Shown one piece after another: positions 1 to 8,407 of a stretch of 64,000 nt of DNA. The position numbers were made by a program, and so were the translations under genes. The notes beneath the pieces are model-generated. The model was not told where the DNA came from and searched no databases. It saw nothing but the letters and a program-made list of their open reading frames with translations. How positions within the stretch are numbered: position 1 is the stretch's first letter; each line of letters opens with the position of its first letter. The stretch is from DATAOG01 sp963782885 (GTDB taxonomy: Bacteria; Pseudomonadota; Alphaproteobacteria; Geminicoccales; Geminicoccaceae), in the NCBI GenBank assembly GCA_963782885.1, contig CAWALL010000015.1:62001-126000 (forward strand), written 5' to 3'.

Positions 1-355
1 GCCGCTCCAGTATCGGTGCCGAGCGGTGCGCGTGCGGCTCTCGATCCGTCCAGTGAAGGCGTAACGGCCGCCGAGGGCGGCGGTTCCGTACGACGCTCAC
101 TGTGCCTGCGAGTGCTGTCGGCGGGCCTCTCGCACGCATCCACCCCCGATCCGCGGCGGCGTGGATCGGCACGGCCCGGTTCCGGTACGACGGTCCGGTG
201 CAAGACGGGCGCGGTCGAATCGGCAGCTGGGTCAGTAAAGTGCGGTCGCTGCCAAGTCGCGAATCCCGGTCGAGGCCAGAACACTCGCGGAACGCTTCAA
301 TCGGCACATGCCTTTGTGTTGTAATGGGGGCCGCTTCCAGGATGGAGGATCAGAG
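1..355. other. Left-edge region with no recognisable gene
   Basis: Open frames exist on both strands here, but all translate to Arg/Ser/Pro-rich low-complexity sequence typical of GC-rich shadow frames. I see no conserved motif, RNA gene or repeat. The last bases hold the ribosome binding site (GGAGG, 344-348) of the small gene that follows. Confidence 0.5.
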
Positions 356-748
356 ATGGCAACCCGATCGAACCAGCGCCGGGCGGAGCGGGCGCTCGCC
401 GAGTTCCGACGCCGGCTGGAAGGCCTGGACGCGGAGGAGGTGCGTTCGATGCTCGACCGGCGGCGCGTCCGCAGTCCCGAGCGGGTCGCGATGGCGCGGC
501 AACGATTGGCGCAGCTCGAGGGCGGCGGCCCGGCCCGGCTGGGCGCGGCGGCGGCCGCAGCACGGCCGGCGGACGGCGAAGGACGTCCGGTCAGGCGCAA
601 CGGGCACCGGGCGGACGAGGCGGAACGAGCCGTCGCGGAGATCGGTGGCGTCGAACTGCCGCTCGCACGTCCGGTCGGGCGGATGCTCGGCATCGGCCTC
701 GGGATTGTCGGCCTCGCGGCGCTCGCGCTTCTCATCGTCCGCCGCTGA
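356..748 (+). CDS. Small hypothetical protein with C-terminal membrane anchor
   Basis: A 130-residue protein that I do not recognise. The ATG at 356 is chosen because GGAGG lies seven bases upstream and because residues before it are low complexity. The first 45 residues are rich in Arg and Glu and likely helical, the middle is Ala/Arg-rich, and about residues 108-128 form a single strongly hydrophobic segment (GIGLGIVGLAALALLIV) ending in two Arg. This is the layout of a tail-anchored inner-membrane protein with a cytoplasmic charged domain. The CapA-like gene begins about 70 bases downstream on the same strand, so the two may be cotranscribed. Function unknown. Confidence 0.6.
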   Translation: MATRSNQRRAERALAEFRRRLEGLDAEEVRSMLDRRRVRSPERVAMARQRLAQLEGGGPARLGAAAAAARPADGEGRPVRRNGHRADEAERAVAEIGGVELPLARPVGRMLGIGLGIVGLAALALLIVRR

Positions 749-818
749 AGCCGCGCCGGTCCATGATCCAGATCAATGCCACGGCCTGCGGCGCGAGCCG
801 GACCGCGCGGGTGACGCC

Positions 819-2045
819 CTGAAGCTGGTTCGACGGGACTTCATCAGGCTGTCCGGCGCGGCCGCGGGCAGCGCCTTGAGGGCTTTGAGCGCGGTGATCA
901 CGAGGCCGGACCCGACCCGCCTCACCTCGCCGGCCAGTGCTGGGCCGGTGACGCTGTTCCTGTGCGGCGACGTCATGCTCGGGCGCGGCATCGACCAGAT
1001 CCTGCCGCACCCGGCGGACCCGCAGCTGTACGAGCCGGCGGTCGGGCTTGCCACGACCTATGTCGAGCTCGCCGAACGGGCGAACGGGCCGATTCCGAGG
1101 CCGGTCGACGTCCGCTACGTCTGGGGCGATGCGCTCGACGTGCTGGACGAGCTGCAGCCCGACCTCAGGATCATCAATCTCGAGACGAGCATCACGCGCA
1201 GCACCGATGCCCTGCCGAAAGGCATCAATTACAAGATGAGCCCGGCCAATGCCGCCTGCCTGACCGCGGCCGGGATCGACTGTTGCGAACTCGCCAACAA
1301 CCACGTCCTCGACTGGGGCCGCGCGGGTCTCCTGGAGACGCTCGAGAGCCTCGAGCGGTTGGGCGTGAGGAGCGCCGGCGCCGGGCGCGACGCCGCGGTG
1401 GCGGCGGCGCCGGCGATCCTGCCGGTCGCGCGCGGCGGCCGGGTCCTGGTGTTCGCTTTCGGCGCCGGCAGCAGCGGGATCCCGCCTGATTGGGCGGCCC
1501 GCGCCGGACGCCCGGGCGTGAACCTCTTGAAGGACCTGTCGGCGCGCACGGTCGAGGACGTCGCGGCCCGCGTCAGCGCGGCCAAGCGGCCCGGCGATCT
1601 CGCGGTCGCCTCGATCCATTGGGGCGGCAACTGGGGCTATGAGATACCGCGCGCGCAGAGAGAGTTCGCGCATGCGATCATCGAGCGGGCGGGTATCGAT
1701 GTCGTCCACGGCCATTCATCCCACCACCCCAAGGGCATCGAGGTCTACCGGGACCGGCCGATCCTCCATGGCTGCGGCGATTTTCTGAACGACTACGAGG
1801 GCATCAGCGGCTACGAGGCCTACCGGGACGATCTGGTGCTGATGTACCTGCCGCGGCTGGCCGCAGCCGACGGCCGGCTGCTCGACCTGCGCCTGGTGCC
1901 GTTCCAGATCCGCAAGTTCCGGCTGAACTGGGCGTCGCCCGAGGACGCCGCCTGGCTCCGCGATGTCCTGGACCGCGAGAGCCGACCGCTCGGCGCCCGC
2001 GTGCACACGAACCCGGACCAGAGCCTGTCGGTCGCGTGGCGCTGA
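819..2045 (+). CDS. CapA-family metallophosphoesterase-like protein, Tat-exported; start uncertain
   Basis: The protein matches the CapA/PGA_cap family (poly-gamma-glutamate capsule biosynthesis type, calcineurin-like fold). Family motifs seen in order are GDVMLGRG, INLETSIT, ELANNHVLDWG, SIHWGGNWGYE, HGHSSHHPKGIE and GCGDFLNDYEG, which supply the Asp/Asn/His metal ligands of this fold. The N-terminus carries RRDFIRLSG plus an Ala-rich stretch, a twin-arginine export signal, so it should act in the periplasm. The start is a problem: no in-frame ATG, GTG or TTG lies close upstream of the RR motif; the nearest options are CTG at 819 or 825. A GTG at 811 would be in frame if one C were missing from the CCC at 817-819. 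Substrate is unknown; no other capsule genes are adjacent. Confidence 0.8.
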   Translation: MKLVRRDFIRLSGAAAGSALRALSAVITRPDPTRLTSPASAGPVTLFLCGDVMLGRGIDQILPHPADPQLYEPAVGLATTYVELAERANGPIPRPVDVRYVWGDALDVLDELQPDLRIINLETSITRSTDALPKGINYKMSPANAACLTAAGIDCCELANNHVLDWGRAGLLETLESLERLGVRSAGAGRDAAVAAAPAILPVARGGRVLVFAFGAGSSGIPPDWAARAGRPGVNLLKDLSARTVEDVAARVSAAKRPGDLAVASIHWGGNWGYEIPRAQREFAHAIIERAGIDVVHGHSSHHPKGIEVYRDRPILHGCGDFLNDYEGISGYEAYRDDLVLMYLPRLAAADGRLLDLRLVPFQIRKFRLNWASPEDAAWLRDVLDRESRPLGARVHTNPDQSLSVAWR

Positions 2046-2060
2046 ACGCCGCCCGATCCG

Positions 2061-2726
2061 CTACCCCTCGGACCTTCCAGCCCGTCGGAGCAGATCGACG
2101 ACCTGCTCGTCGGTCAGCTGCCGGAAGTCGTCGTAGAACGCGCCGATCGCGCCGAACAGGCGCGGCGTGGCGAGACAGACGAGCTCGTCGACCTCCGGGC
2201 GCAGGCGCTCGAGCGTGTCGGCGGGTGCCACGGGCACCGCGAGCACCAGCCGGTCCGGATCGGCGCGGCGGGTCGCGCGCAGCGCGGCTTCCATGGTCGC
2301 GCCGGTGGCGATGCCGTCGTCGACCACGATCGCCGTGCGCCCCTCGAGCGGAACCCTTGCCCGACCGGCGAGATACAGCTCGCGCCGGCGCTCGATCTCT
2401 TCGAGCTGGCGCGCGCCCTCCTGGGCGAGGTAGCCCTCGGGGATCTGGAATTCCCGCACCAGGTCCTCGTTGAGCACGGTTTCCGCGCGGCCGCCGTCGA
2501 CCACGGCGCCGAGCGCGAGCTCGGGCTGGAACGGGGCGCCGATCTTGCGCACGAGCACGAGGTCGAGCGGCGCCTCGAGCGCCCGGGCGATCTCGAACCC
2601 GACCGGAACGCCGCCGCGCGGCAGCGCCAGCACGACCGGGCTCGCACCGGCCAGATGCATCAGCCGCTCGGCCAGCCTACGCCCGGCCTCGCTGCGATCT
2701 CTGAACAGAACTTCGCGCCAGAACAT
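2061..2726 (-). CDS. Phosphoribosyltransferase family protein
   Basis: A 221-residue type I phosphoribosyltransferase. The PRPP-binding signature is VVDDGIATGATM near residue 145, where two acidic residues are followed by the phosphate loop. An earlier ALPRGGVPVG segment and VRKIGAP are typical of the stand-alone predicted phosphoribosyltransferases found widely in proteobacteria and actinobacteria. Start at the ATG at 2726; longer versions add low-complexity sequence. It converges with the CapA-like gene, 15 bases apart. The nucleobase or other acceptor cannot be told from sequence; the family includes salvage enzymes and proteins of unknown substrate. Confidence 0.85.
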   Translation of the reverse strand: MFWREVLFRDRSEAGRRLAERLMHLAGASPVVLALPRGGVPVGFEIARALEAPLDLVLVRKIGAPFQPELALGAVVDGGRAETVLNEDLVREFQIPEGYLAQEGARQLEEIERRRELYLAGRARVPLEGRTAIVVDDGIATGATMEAALRATRRADPDRLVLAVPVAPADTLERLRPEVDELVCLATPRLFGAIGAFYDDFRQLTDEQVVDLLRRAGRSEG

Positions 2727-3037
2727 GGCCAATGACCCGGTCGAGACTGCCCGATCAGATGATGATCGCGGCGGCGACCGGCAAGCTGGACGCGCCGATC
2801 CGGTCGCCCGGGCTTCCCTCCATCGGTGCGTAGGGTCCAGCAGCGAGGGCTTGACCAGAGGTTGATCGAGGGGCAGCATCGCCCCCGGCAGCTGAAAAGA
2901 GATCCAGCCCGAACGGGATTCCAACCCATGCCCCTGACTCCTCGGGGCGGCTGCCAGCAATGGTTCGGCGCGCGCGGCACAGCGACACGACTGGCGCCAG
3001 CTGCGCCCGCCCGCAACAAATCGGGGGAGCGACTTCT
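2727..3037. other. Divergent intergenic region before the PQQ dehydrogenase
   Basis: About 310 bases between the divergently transcribed phosphoribosyltransferase and PQQ dehydrogenase genes. It must hold both promoters, but I see no convincing -35/-10 pair and no riboswitch. A GGGGGAG ribosome binding site at 3023-3029 precedes the GTG start at 3038. Confidence 0.4.
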
Positions 3038-4753
3038 GTGAACGTGGATGGTGTCAAATGGCTGGGCCAAACGGCCCTCGTCGCTGGTGTCCTGCTCGCC
3101 GCGCCTGGCGTCGGCGTCGCCGATGAGGCGCTCGACAAGGCGCTCCAGAACGAAAACAACTGGGCGATGTATGGGCGGACCTACGACAATCAGAGGTTCA
3201 GCCCGCTCAAGCAGATCAACGATCAGAACGTCGGCCAGCTGAAGCTCGCCTACGCCTTCCAGCTCGGCGCCCTGCGCTCGAACGAGGCGACGCCGCTGGA
3301 GATCGACGGCACGATCTACATCCCGGCCTCGTCCGGCCCCAAGAGCGTGTACGCGCTGGACGCCAAGACCGGCGTCATCAAGTGGCAATACCAGCCCGAC
3401 GTCGCCGAGGACGTCATCCCTTACGTCTGCTGCGACCTGGATGCCCGTGGCGTCGCCTACGCCGACGGCAAGATCATCTTCGGCCAGCTCGACGGCCAAC
3501 TGGTGGCGCTCGACGCCGAGAGCGGCAAGGAGGCCTGGAAGATCAAGGTGGTCGACTACACCGATGGTGCTGCGATCACCTCGCCGCCGGTGATCGTCAA
3601 GAACATGGCGGTGATCGGCCACGCCGGCGGCGAATACGGCGTGCGCGGCGCGATCCAGGCGTTCGACCTCGAGACCGGCCAGCGCCTGTGGAAGACCTGG
3701 ACGATCCCGGGTCCGGGCGAGCCCGGCAACGACACCTGGAAGGGCGACAGCTGGCAGCACGGCGGCGCCGCCGCCTGGCAGATCGGGTCCTATGATCCGA
3801 AGACCAACACGATCTTCTACGGCACCAGCAACCCCTCGCCCTGGAACGCCGCGGTGCGCAGCACCGGCACCTCGGACTACGGCAAGCTCACCAACCTCTG
3901 GAGCTCGAGCACGCTTGCCCTCGATGCCGACACCGGCAAGATCAAGTGGGGCTTCCAGCAGACCCCGGCCGAGGCCTGGGACTACGACGGCGTCAACGAG
4001 GGCGTGCTCGCCGACCTCAAGATCGACGGCCAGCAGACGCCGGTGCTGATGAAGGCCGACCGCGACGGCTTCTACTTCGTGATCAACCGCGAGACCGGCA
4101 AGCTGATCTCGGCCGAGCCGTTCGTACCGGTCAACTGGGCGAAGACGTGGGATGTCGCGGCGGGCAAGCCGATCGAGGACCCGGCCAAGCGGCCGCGGCT
4201 CGACTACAAGGCCACCGACATCTGCCCGAGCTGGATGGGCGGCAAGAACTGGCAGCCGACCTCGTTCAACCCGCAGACCGGGCTCGTGTACATCGCGGCG
4301 AACAACACCTGCCAGGACATGCAGGCGGTCGAGATCGACTACCGCCGGGGGATGTTCTATCTCGGCAACGACTTCACGGTGCAGCCGGGCCACGGTGATC
4401 ACCTGGGCCAGCTCCTGGCGCTGGATCCGGCGACCCAGAAGCCGGCCTGGACCATGAACCTGCCGCTGCCGTGGAACGGCGGCACCATGACCACCGCCGG
4501 CAACCTCGTGTTCTTCGGCGACATCCAGGGCTTCTTCCACGCGCTCAATGCCAAGACCGGCGAGGAGCTGTGGAAGATCAACGTCGGCAGCGGGGTCGGC
4601 GCCGGGCCGATGACCTTCGCGGTCGACGGCAAGCAGTACGTCGCCGTGCTGGCCGGGCGCGCCGAGGGTCCGCCCGCGTTCATGGGCGAGGTCGGCAAGA
4701 AGATCATGGCCGCGACGCCCGAGGGCGGCACGCTGTTCGTATTTTCGCTCTGA
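3038..4753 (+). CDS. PQQ-dependent alcohol dehydrogenase, XoxF-like (candidate lanthanide enzyme)
   Basis: A 571-residue quinoprotein dehydrogenase that should oxidise primary alcohols in the periplasm and pass electrons to cytochrome c. GTG at 3038 is chosen for its ribosome binding site and because it gives a Sec signal ending at about residue 28 (GVA before DEA). The eight-bladed propeller is visible as repeated tryptophan-docking stretches (ALDAKTGVIKW, ALDAESGKEAW, ALDADTGKIKW, ALNAKTGEELW). The vicinal disulfide is C131-C132. Metal and catalytic ligands by alignment of motifs are E199 (GGEYG), N265 (TSNPS) and D315. D317, two residues after D315 (WDYDG), is the extra Asp that in XoxF-type enzymes coordinates a lanthanide; calcium MxaF enzymes have Ala there. 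The fused binding-protein/cytochrome gene follows 25 bases downstream. Confidence 0.92.
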   Translation: MNVDGVKWLGQTALVAGVLLAAPGVGVADEALDKALQNENNWAMYGRTYDNQRFSPLKQINDQNVGQLKLAYAFQLGALRSNEATPLEIDGTIYIPASSGPKSVYALDAKTGVIKWQYQPDVAEDVIPYVCCDLDARGVAYADGKIIFGQLDGQLVALDAESGKEAWKIKVVDYTDGAAITSPPVIVKNMAVIGHAGGEYGVRGAIQAFDLETGQRLWKTWTIPGPGEPGNDTWKGDSWQHGGAAAWQIGSYDPKTNTIFYGTSNPSPWNAAVRSTGTSDYGKLTNLWSSSTLALDADTGKIKWGFQQTPAEAWDYDGVNEGVLADLKIDGQQTPVLMKADRDGFYFVINRETGKLISAEPFVPVNWAKTWDVAAGKPIEDPAKRPRLDYKATDICPSWMGGKNWQPTSFNPQTGLVYIAANNTCQDMQAVEIDYRRGMFYLGNDFTVQPGHGDHLGQLLALDPATQKPAWTMNLPLPWNGGTMTTAGNLVFFGDIQGFFHALNAKTGEELWKINVGSGVGAGPMTFAVDGKQYVAVLAGRAEGPPAFMGEVGKKIMAATPEGGTLFVFSL

Positions 4754-4778
4754 GCGTCGGCAGGCAGGAGAAGGCGGA

Positions 4779-5993
4779 ATGTCCGGTCGGTCACGCGCTG
4801 CCACGGGTCCCGGCGACGACCGGCGCGCGGCCCGGGACCGGCCCGCATTCCGCTGCCTGCTGGCCGCGCTGCTGTTCGCGGCCCCGGTGTCGGCGCGACC
4901 GGCGGCGGCGGCCGGGCCGTTCCGGCTGTGCGCCGATCCGGACAACCTGCCCTTCAGCAGCGCCGAGGTCGCCACCCCCGGCATCTACGTCGAGCTCGGC
5001 CGCCAGATCGCCGAGCAGCTGGGCCGGCCCTTCGAGCCGGTCTGGACGCCCACCTACGTCGCCAAGCGGACCATCCGCAGGACGCTGCTCGCCGGCCGCT
5101 GCGACGGCTTCGTCGGCCTGCCCGACGATCCCGATTTCATGGGCCCGCGCCTGATCTTCTCCAAGCCGATCCTGCGGCTCGGCTACGCTCTGGTCCTGCC
5201 CCAGGACATGGCCGTGACCAGCCTCTCGGACCTCGCCGGACGGCGGGTCGCCGTGCAGTTCAATTCGCCGCCGCAGAGCCTGCTCGCGAGCCGGTCGGAC
5301 GTCGAATCGGTGACCGCGATGTCACCGGAGGAGGCGATGGCCGACCTCGGGCAAGGGAAAGCCGATGCCGCCTTCACCTGGGGCCCGTCCGCCGGCTGGA
5401 TCAACGAGAGCACCCTGCACGGCGCCTACCAGGTCTTGCCAGTCGAGGGCGACCACATGCAGTGGCAGAGCGCGATCGCCTTCCCGAGCAAGCAGACCGC
5501 GCTGAGGGATCAGGTCGATCGGGCGCTCGGGGCTCTGGCCGGCTCGATCGACGCGCTGATGGCCAAATACGGCTTTCCCAATGCCGCGCCGGTGCGGCTC
5601 GCCGCCGGCGCCGCCGCGGCGCCTTCGGTGGCGGCGGCTGCCGACCCGACCGTGGGCGAGACCGTCGCTTCGCCGCCCGCGGGTGCGTCGAGCCCCCCGG
5701 CCGACCAGGCGGCGCCGCCCGCCGTCGCCGCCGACCCCCAGCTGGTCGAGGCCGGGCACAAGCTGTTCAACGCCAACTGCGCCCACTGCCACGGTCCGGA
5801 CGCCATCCAGGGCGAGCGCCGGATCAATCTCCGGCTGTTGCAGCACCGCTACGACGGGCGGATGGACGAGGTCTTCCTGACCACCGTCCACCAGGGCCGG
5901 GTCACCAAGGGCATGCCGAAATGGGGCGGCATCCTGTCCGAGGACGAGTTCCACAAGATCCTGGGCTTTCTGCACTCTGTGCAGGAACCGTGA
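4779..5993 (+). CDS. XoxJ/MxaJ-like binding protein fused to cytochrome c domain
   Basis: A 404-residue two-domain periplasmic protein. After a signal segment (about residues 24-45) comes a family 3 solute-binding domain, about 46-265, of the kind encoded beside quinoprotein dehydrogenases (MxaJ/XoxJ); it opens with FRLCADPDNLPFS. An Ala/Pro-rich linker of about 50 residues leads to a cytochrome c domain of about 80 residues with CAHCH (C334-H338) and a likely axial Met, M379, in KGMPKW. In most XoxF operons the binding protein (XoxJ) and the cytochrome acceptor (XoxG) are separate genes; here they are one chain. Twenty-five bases separate it from the dehydrogenase, so the two form an operon and the cytochrome domain is the expected electron acceptor. 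Confidence 0.88.
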   Translation: MSGRSRAATGPGDDRRAARDRPAFRCLLAALLFAAPVSARPAAAAGPFRLCADPDNLPFSSAEVATPGIYVELGRQIAEQLGRPFEPVWTPTYVAKRTIRRTLLAGRCDGFVGLPDDPDFMGPRLIFSKPILRLGYALVLPQDMAVTSLSDLAGRRVAVQFNSPPQSLLASRSDVESVTAMSPEEAMADLGQGKADAAFTWGPSAGWINESTLHGAYQVLPVEGDHMQWQSAIAFPSKQTALRDQVDRALGALAGSIDALMAKYGFPNAAPVRLAAGAAAAPSVAAAADPTVGETVASPPAGASSPPADQAAPPAVAADPQLVEAGHKLFNANCAHCHGPDAIQGERRINLRLLQHRYDGRMDEVFLTTVHQGRVTKGMPKWGGILSEDEFHKILGFLHSVQEP

Positions 5994-6062
5994 CCTGGGC
6001 CTTAACGCAGGACCTGCCGACGGCCGGCGATTGCGGGACGCCGCGCGATCGTCAACCCGCCA

Positions 6063-7331
6063 TCAGGACGCGAGCTCCGACCGGAACGCCTGATGCTTGC
6101 GACCGCTTCGGCTGAGCTCTGCCGTCGGCCGGATCTCGAGGCGGACCGGCTCGGCGATCGCCGCGCGCAGCTTGGCCCCGATCTCCTCGAGCAGCCGAGG
6201 CGGCAGCTCGGTCGCGCTCGCCAGCTCGACCACGAAATGGTCGAGCGCCTTCTGAATGGCGCGATAGCCGTCGATCTCGACGATCGGCCGGAGCATGTAC
6301 ATGAAGACGTCGGCGCTGATCACCCGTCCGCTCGGCAGCCTGACCAGGTCTTCCTGGCGGCCGACCGGCGGCCCGATCAGCGGCAGGGCGCAGCCGCACG
6401 GGCAGGGCTCGTCGAGGTAACGGCAGAGGTCGCCGAGCCGGTAGCGGATCAGCGGCATGGCCCGGGTGCTCAGCGTCGTCACAACGGTGACACCGAGCCC
6501 TGGGTGCTGGTTGGCGAGCGGCGCCGCGAGCGGCTCGAGTTCGAGCACGACATGGTCCGTGTTGACGTGGAGCCCCCGGTGCGCCCGGCATTCCCATGCG
6601 ATCCGGCCGGTCTCGACACAGGCATAGAAGTTGAAGCGTTCGATGCCGGTCGCCCCGGCCGGCTCGAGGACCGAGGGATCGAAGACGCCGCTCGAGGTGA
6701 TCAGCGCGCGCGGCCGGCAGACCGCCGCCAAAGGCCGCCCCAGGTTCCTGATCAGGGCCCGCAGCGCCGAGGGGTAGGCCCAGAGGACCGTCGGGTCGAA
6801 GGCGCGGATGCGGGCGACCTGCTCCTCGAACGGCAGGATCGAGGACAGCCGCTCGGTCCGGTAGAGGCCGAGCCGCTGATGCAGGCCCCGGCCGAGCGCA
6901 TGCACGGGCCCGAGCGCCAGCAGGCGGTCGGTCGGCCGGAGCCCGATCGCGAGCAGGCCGCGCAGCTCGATCATGCTGCGCGTCTGGCGGTCGGCGCGCG
7001 AGAGCAGGACCGTGAACGGATGGCCGGTCGAGCCGCTGGTCCGGATCGCGTGCAGCGCGCCCCGATCGAAGCCCGAGGCCAAGATCGACTCCGGTCCGGC
7101 CGCGCGCAGATCCTGTTTGGTCGTGATCGGGACGTGGCGCAGATCATGGACGCTGCGGATGTCGTCCGGGCGAAGCCCGGCCCGCCGGAACAGGTCGCGA
7201 TAGAACGGCACCCGTTCGCAGGCATGCGCGATGGCGGCGCGCAGCCGGCGGGCCTGCAGGGCCTCGAGTTCGGCGGCCGGCAGGCGCAGGTGCCGGCGCA
7301 GTCGCCGAAGCTCGAGCAGCCTGCCGATCAT
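6063..7331 (-). CDS. AMP-dependent ligase of the phenylacetate-CoA ligase / CapK type
   Basis: A 422-residue adenylate-forming enzyme. The phosphate-binding motif is TSGSTGHPF near residue 100, and a cysteine-containing stretch (DEPCPCGCALPLIGP) and IRYRLGDLC resemble the PaaK/CapK branch, which lacks the large N-terminal region of other acyl-CoA ligases. ATG at 7331 gives the normal family beginning, with HACERVPFYRDLF shortly after. It would activate a carboxylic acid to an acyl-AMP; whether CoA or another group is the acceptor is not visible. It is transcribed away from the hydrolase at 7496. PaaK itself is slightly longer and sits with paa genes, which are absent here, so a CapK-like role is equally possible. 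Confidence 0.82.
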   Translation of the reverse strand: MIGRLLELRRLRRHLRLPAAELEALQARRLRAAIAHACERVPFYRDLFRRAGLRPDDIRSVHDLRHVPITTKQDLRAAGPESILASGFDRGALHAIRTSGSTGHPFTVLLSRADRQTRSMIELRGLLAIGLRPTDRLLALGPVHALGRGLHQRLGLYRTERLSSILPFEEQVARIRAFDPTVLWAYPSALRALIRNLGRPLAAVCRPRALITSSGVFDPSVLEPAGATGIERFNFYACVETGRIAWECRAHRGLHVNTDHVVLELEPLAAPLANQHPGLGVTVVTTLSTRAMPLIRYRLGDLCRYLDEPCPCGCALPLIGPPVGRQEDLVRLPSGRVISADVFMYMLRPIVEIDGYRAIQKALDHFVVELASATELPPRLLEEIGAKLRAAIAEPVRLEIRPTAELSRSGRKHQAFRSELAS

Positions 7332-7495
7332 GCGTGCCCCGCCCGGCTGCCGCCGGACCCCGGCCCCGCACGCGGCCCGACGGACGGCAACGAAGACGCC
7401 AGTCGCCAGCCACGACCGACCGTGCACCCCGCGCGGGTTCGGGCTATCTTTGCGCCCCGCTTGGCGGAGCGGCCAGCAGAACCAGGGAGGCGAGA

Positions 7496-8395
7496 ATGCG
7501 GACCGATGTCGAATTCAGGACCGAGGACGGCGTGATGCTGCGGGGCTGGCACTATCGGCCGGACGGCAGCCATGGGCCCTGGCCCACGATCGTGATGGCG
7601 CACGGCTATTCGGCCGTGAAGGAGATGTACCTCGACCGCTTCGCCGAAGCGTTCGCGGCGGCCGGCCTGGCCGCGATCGTGTTCGACAACCGCAACTTCG
7701 GGGCGAGCGACGGCCAGCCGCGCCAGGAGATCGACCCCTGGCAGCAGGTCAACGACTATCGGGACGCGATCAGCTACGCGGAAACCCTGCCCGAGACCCG
7801 GGCGCACCGGATCGGCGTCTGGGGCTCGAGCTATTCGGGCGCGCACGTGATCGTGCTCGGCGCGATCGACCGGCGGATCCGCTGCGTCGCCGCCCAGGTG
7901 CCGCTGATCAGCGGCCATCGCAACGCCCGCCGGCTGATCCGGGCCGACATCGTGGCCGGCGTCGAGGCGGCCTGCGCCGAGGACCGGCGCGGCCGCTATG
8001 CCGGCAAGCCGCCCGGCATGATCCCGGTGGTCTCGGAAGACCCGGCCGGGCCGGCCGCGCTGCCGACCCCGGACAGCTGGCACTGGTTCACCGAGACCGG
8101 CCGCACCCGTGCGCCGTCCTGGAAGAACGAGGTGACGCTGCGCTCGGTCGAGCTGTTCCTCGCCTACGAGCCCGGCGCCTACATCGGCTACGTCAGCCCG
8201 ACGCCGCTTTTGATGGTGGTGGCACTCGGCGATCATCTGACGGTCGCCGACGAGGGGCTCGCCGCCTACCAGCAGGCGCTCGAGCCGAAGAAGCTCGTGG
8301 CGCTCAAGGGCGGCCATTTCGACGCCTACGTCGCCGACTTCGCCAACGCCTCGGCGGCCGCCCGCGACTGGTTCGTGGAGCACCTTTCCGGCTGA
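7496..8395 (+). CDS. Alpha/beta hydrolase, X-Pro peptidase / dienelactone hydrolase-like
   Basis: A 299-residue alpha/beta-hydrolase without a signal peptide. The oxyanion strand is IVMAHGYSAVKEMYLDRFAE, the nucleophile elbow is GSSYSGAH, and the acid and His are likely in ALGDHLTVAD and KGGHFDAYV. The FDNRNFGASDG stretch is typical of the family annotated as X-Pro dipeptidyl-peptidase/S9-like or acetyl-xylan-esterase-like hydrolases. AGGGAGG at 7483-7489 supports the ATG at 7496. The convergent thiamine enzyme ends 12 bases after its stop. Substrate is not predictable. Confidence 0.85.
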   Translation: MRTDVEFRTEDGVMLRGWHYRPDGSHGPWPTIVMAHGYSAVKEMYLDRFAEAFAAAGLAAIVFDNRNFGASDGQPRQEIDPWQQVNDYRDAISYAETLPETRAHRIGVWGSSYSGAHVIVLGAIDRRIRCVAAQVPLISGHRNARRLIRADIVAGVEAACAEDRRGRYAGKPPGMIPVVSEDPAGPAALPTPDSWHWFTETGRTRAPSWKNEVTLRSVELFLAYEPGAYIGYVSPTPLLMVVALGDHLTVADEGLAAYQQALEPKKLVALKGGHFDAYVADFANASAAARDWFVEHLSG

Positions 8396-8407
8396 CCGGT
8401 GGGGGCC

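Noticed and set aside
2660..4984. Very long open frame on the minus strand across the PQQ dehydrogenase
   Set aside because: It lacks any conserved motif and is the codon shadow of the real gene in GC-rich DNA; the plus-strand protein is unambiguous.
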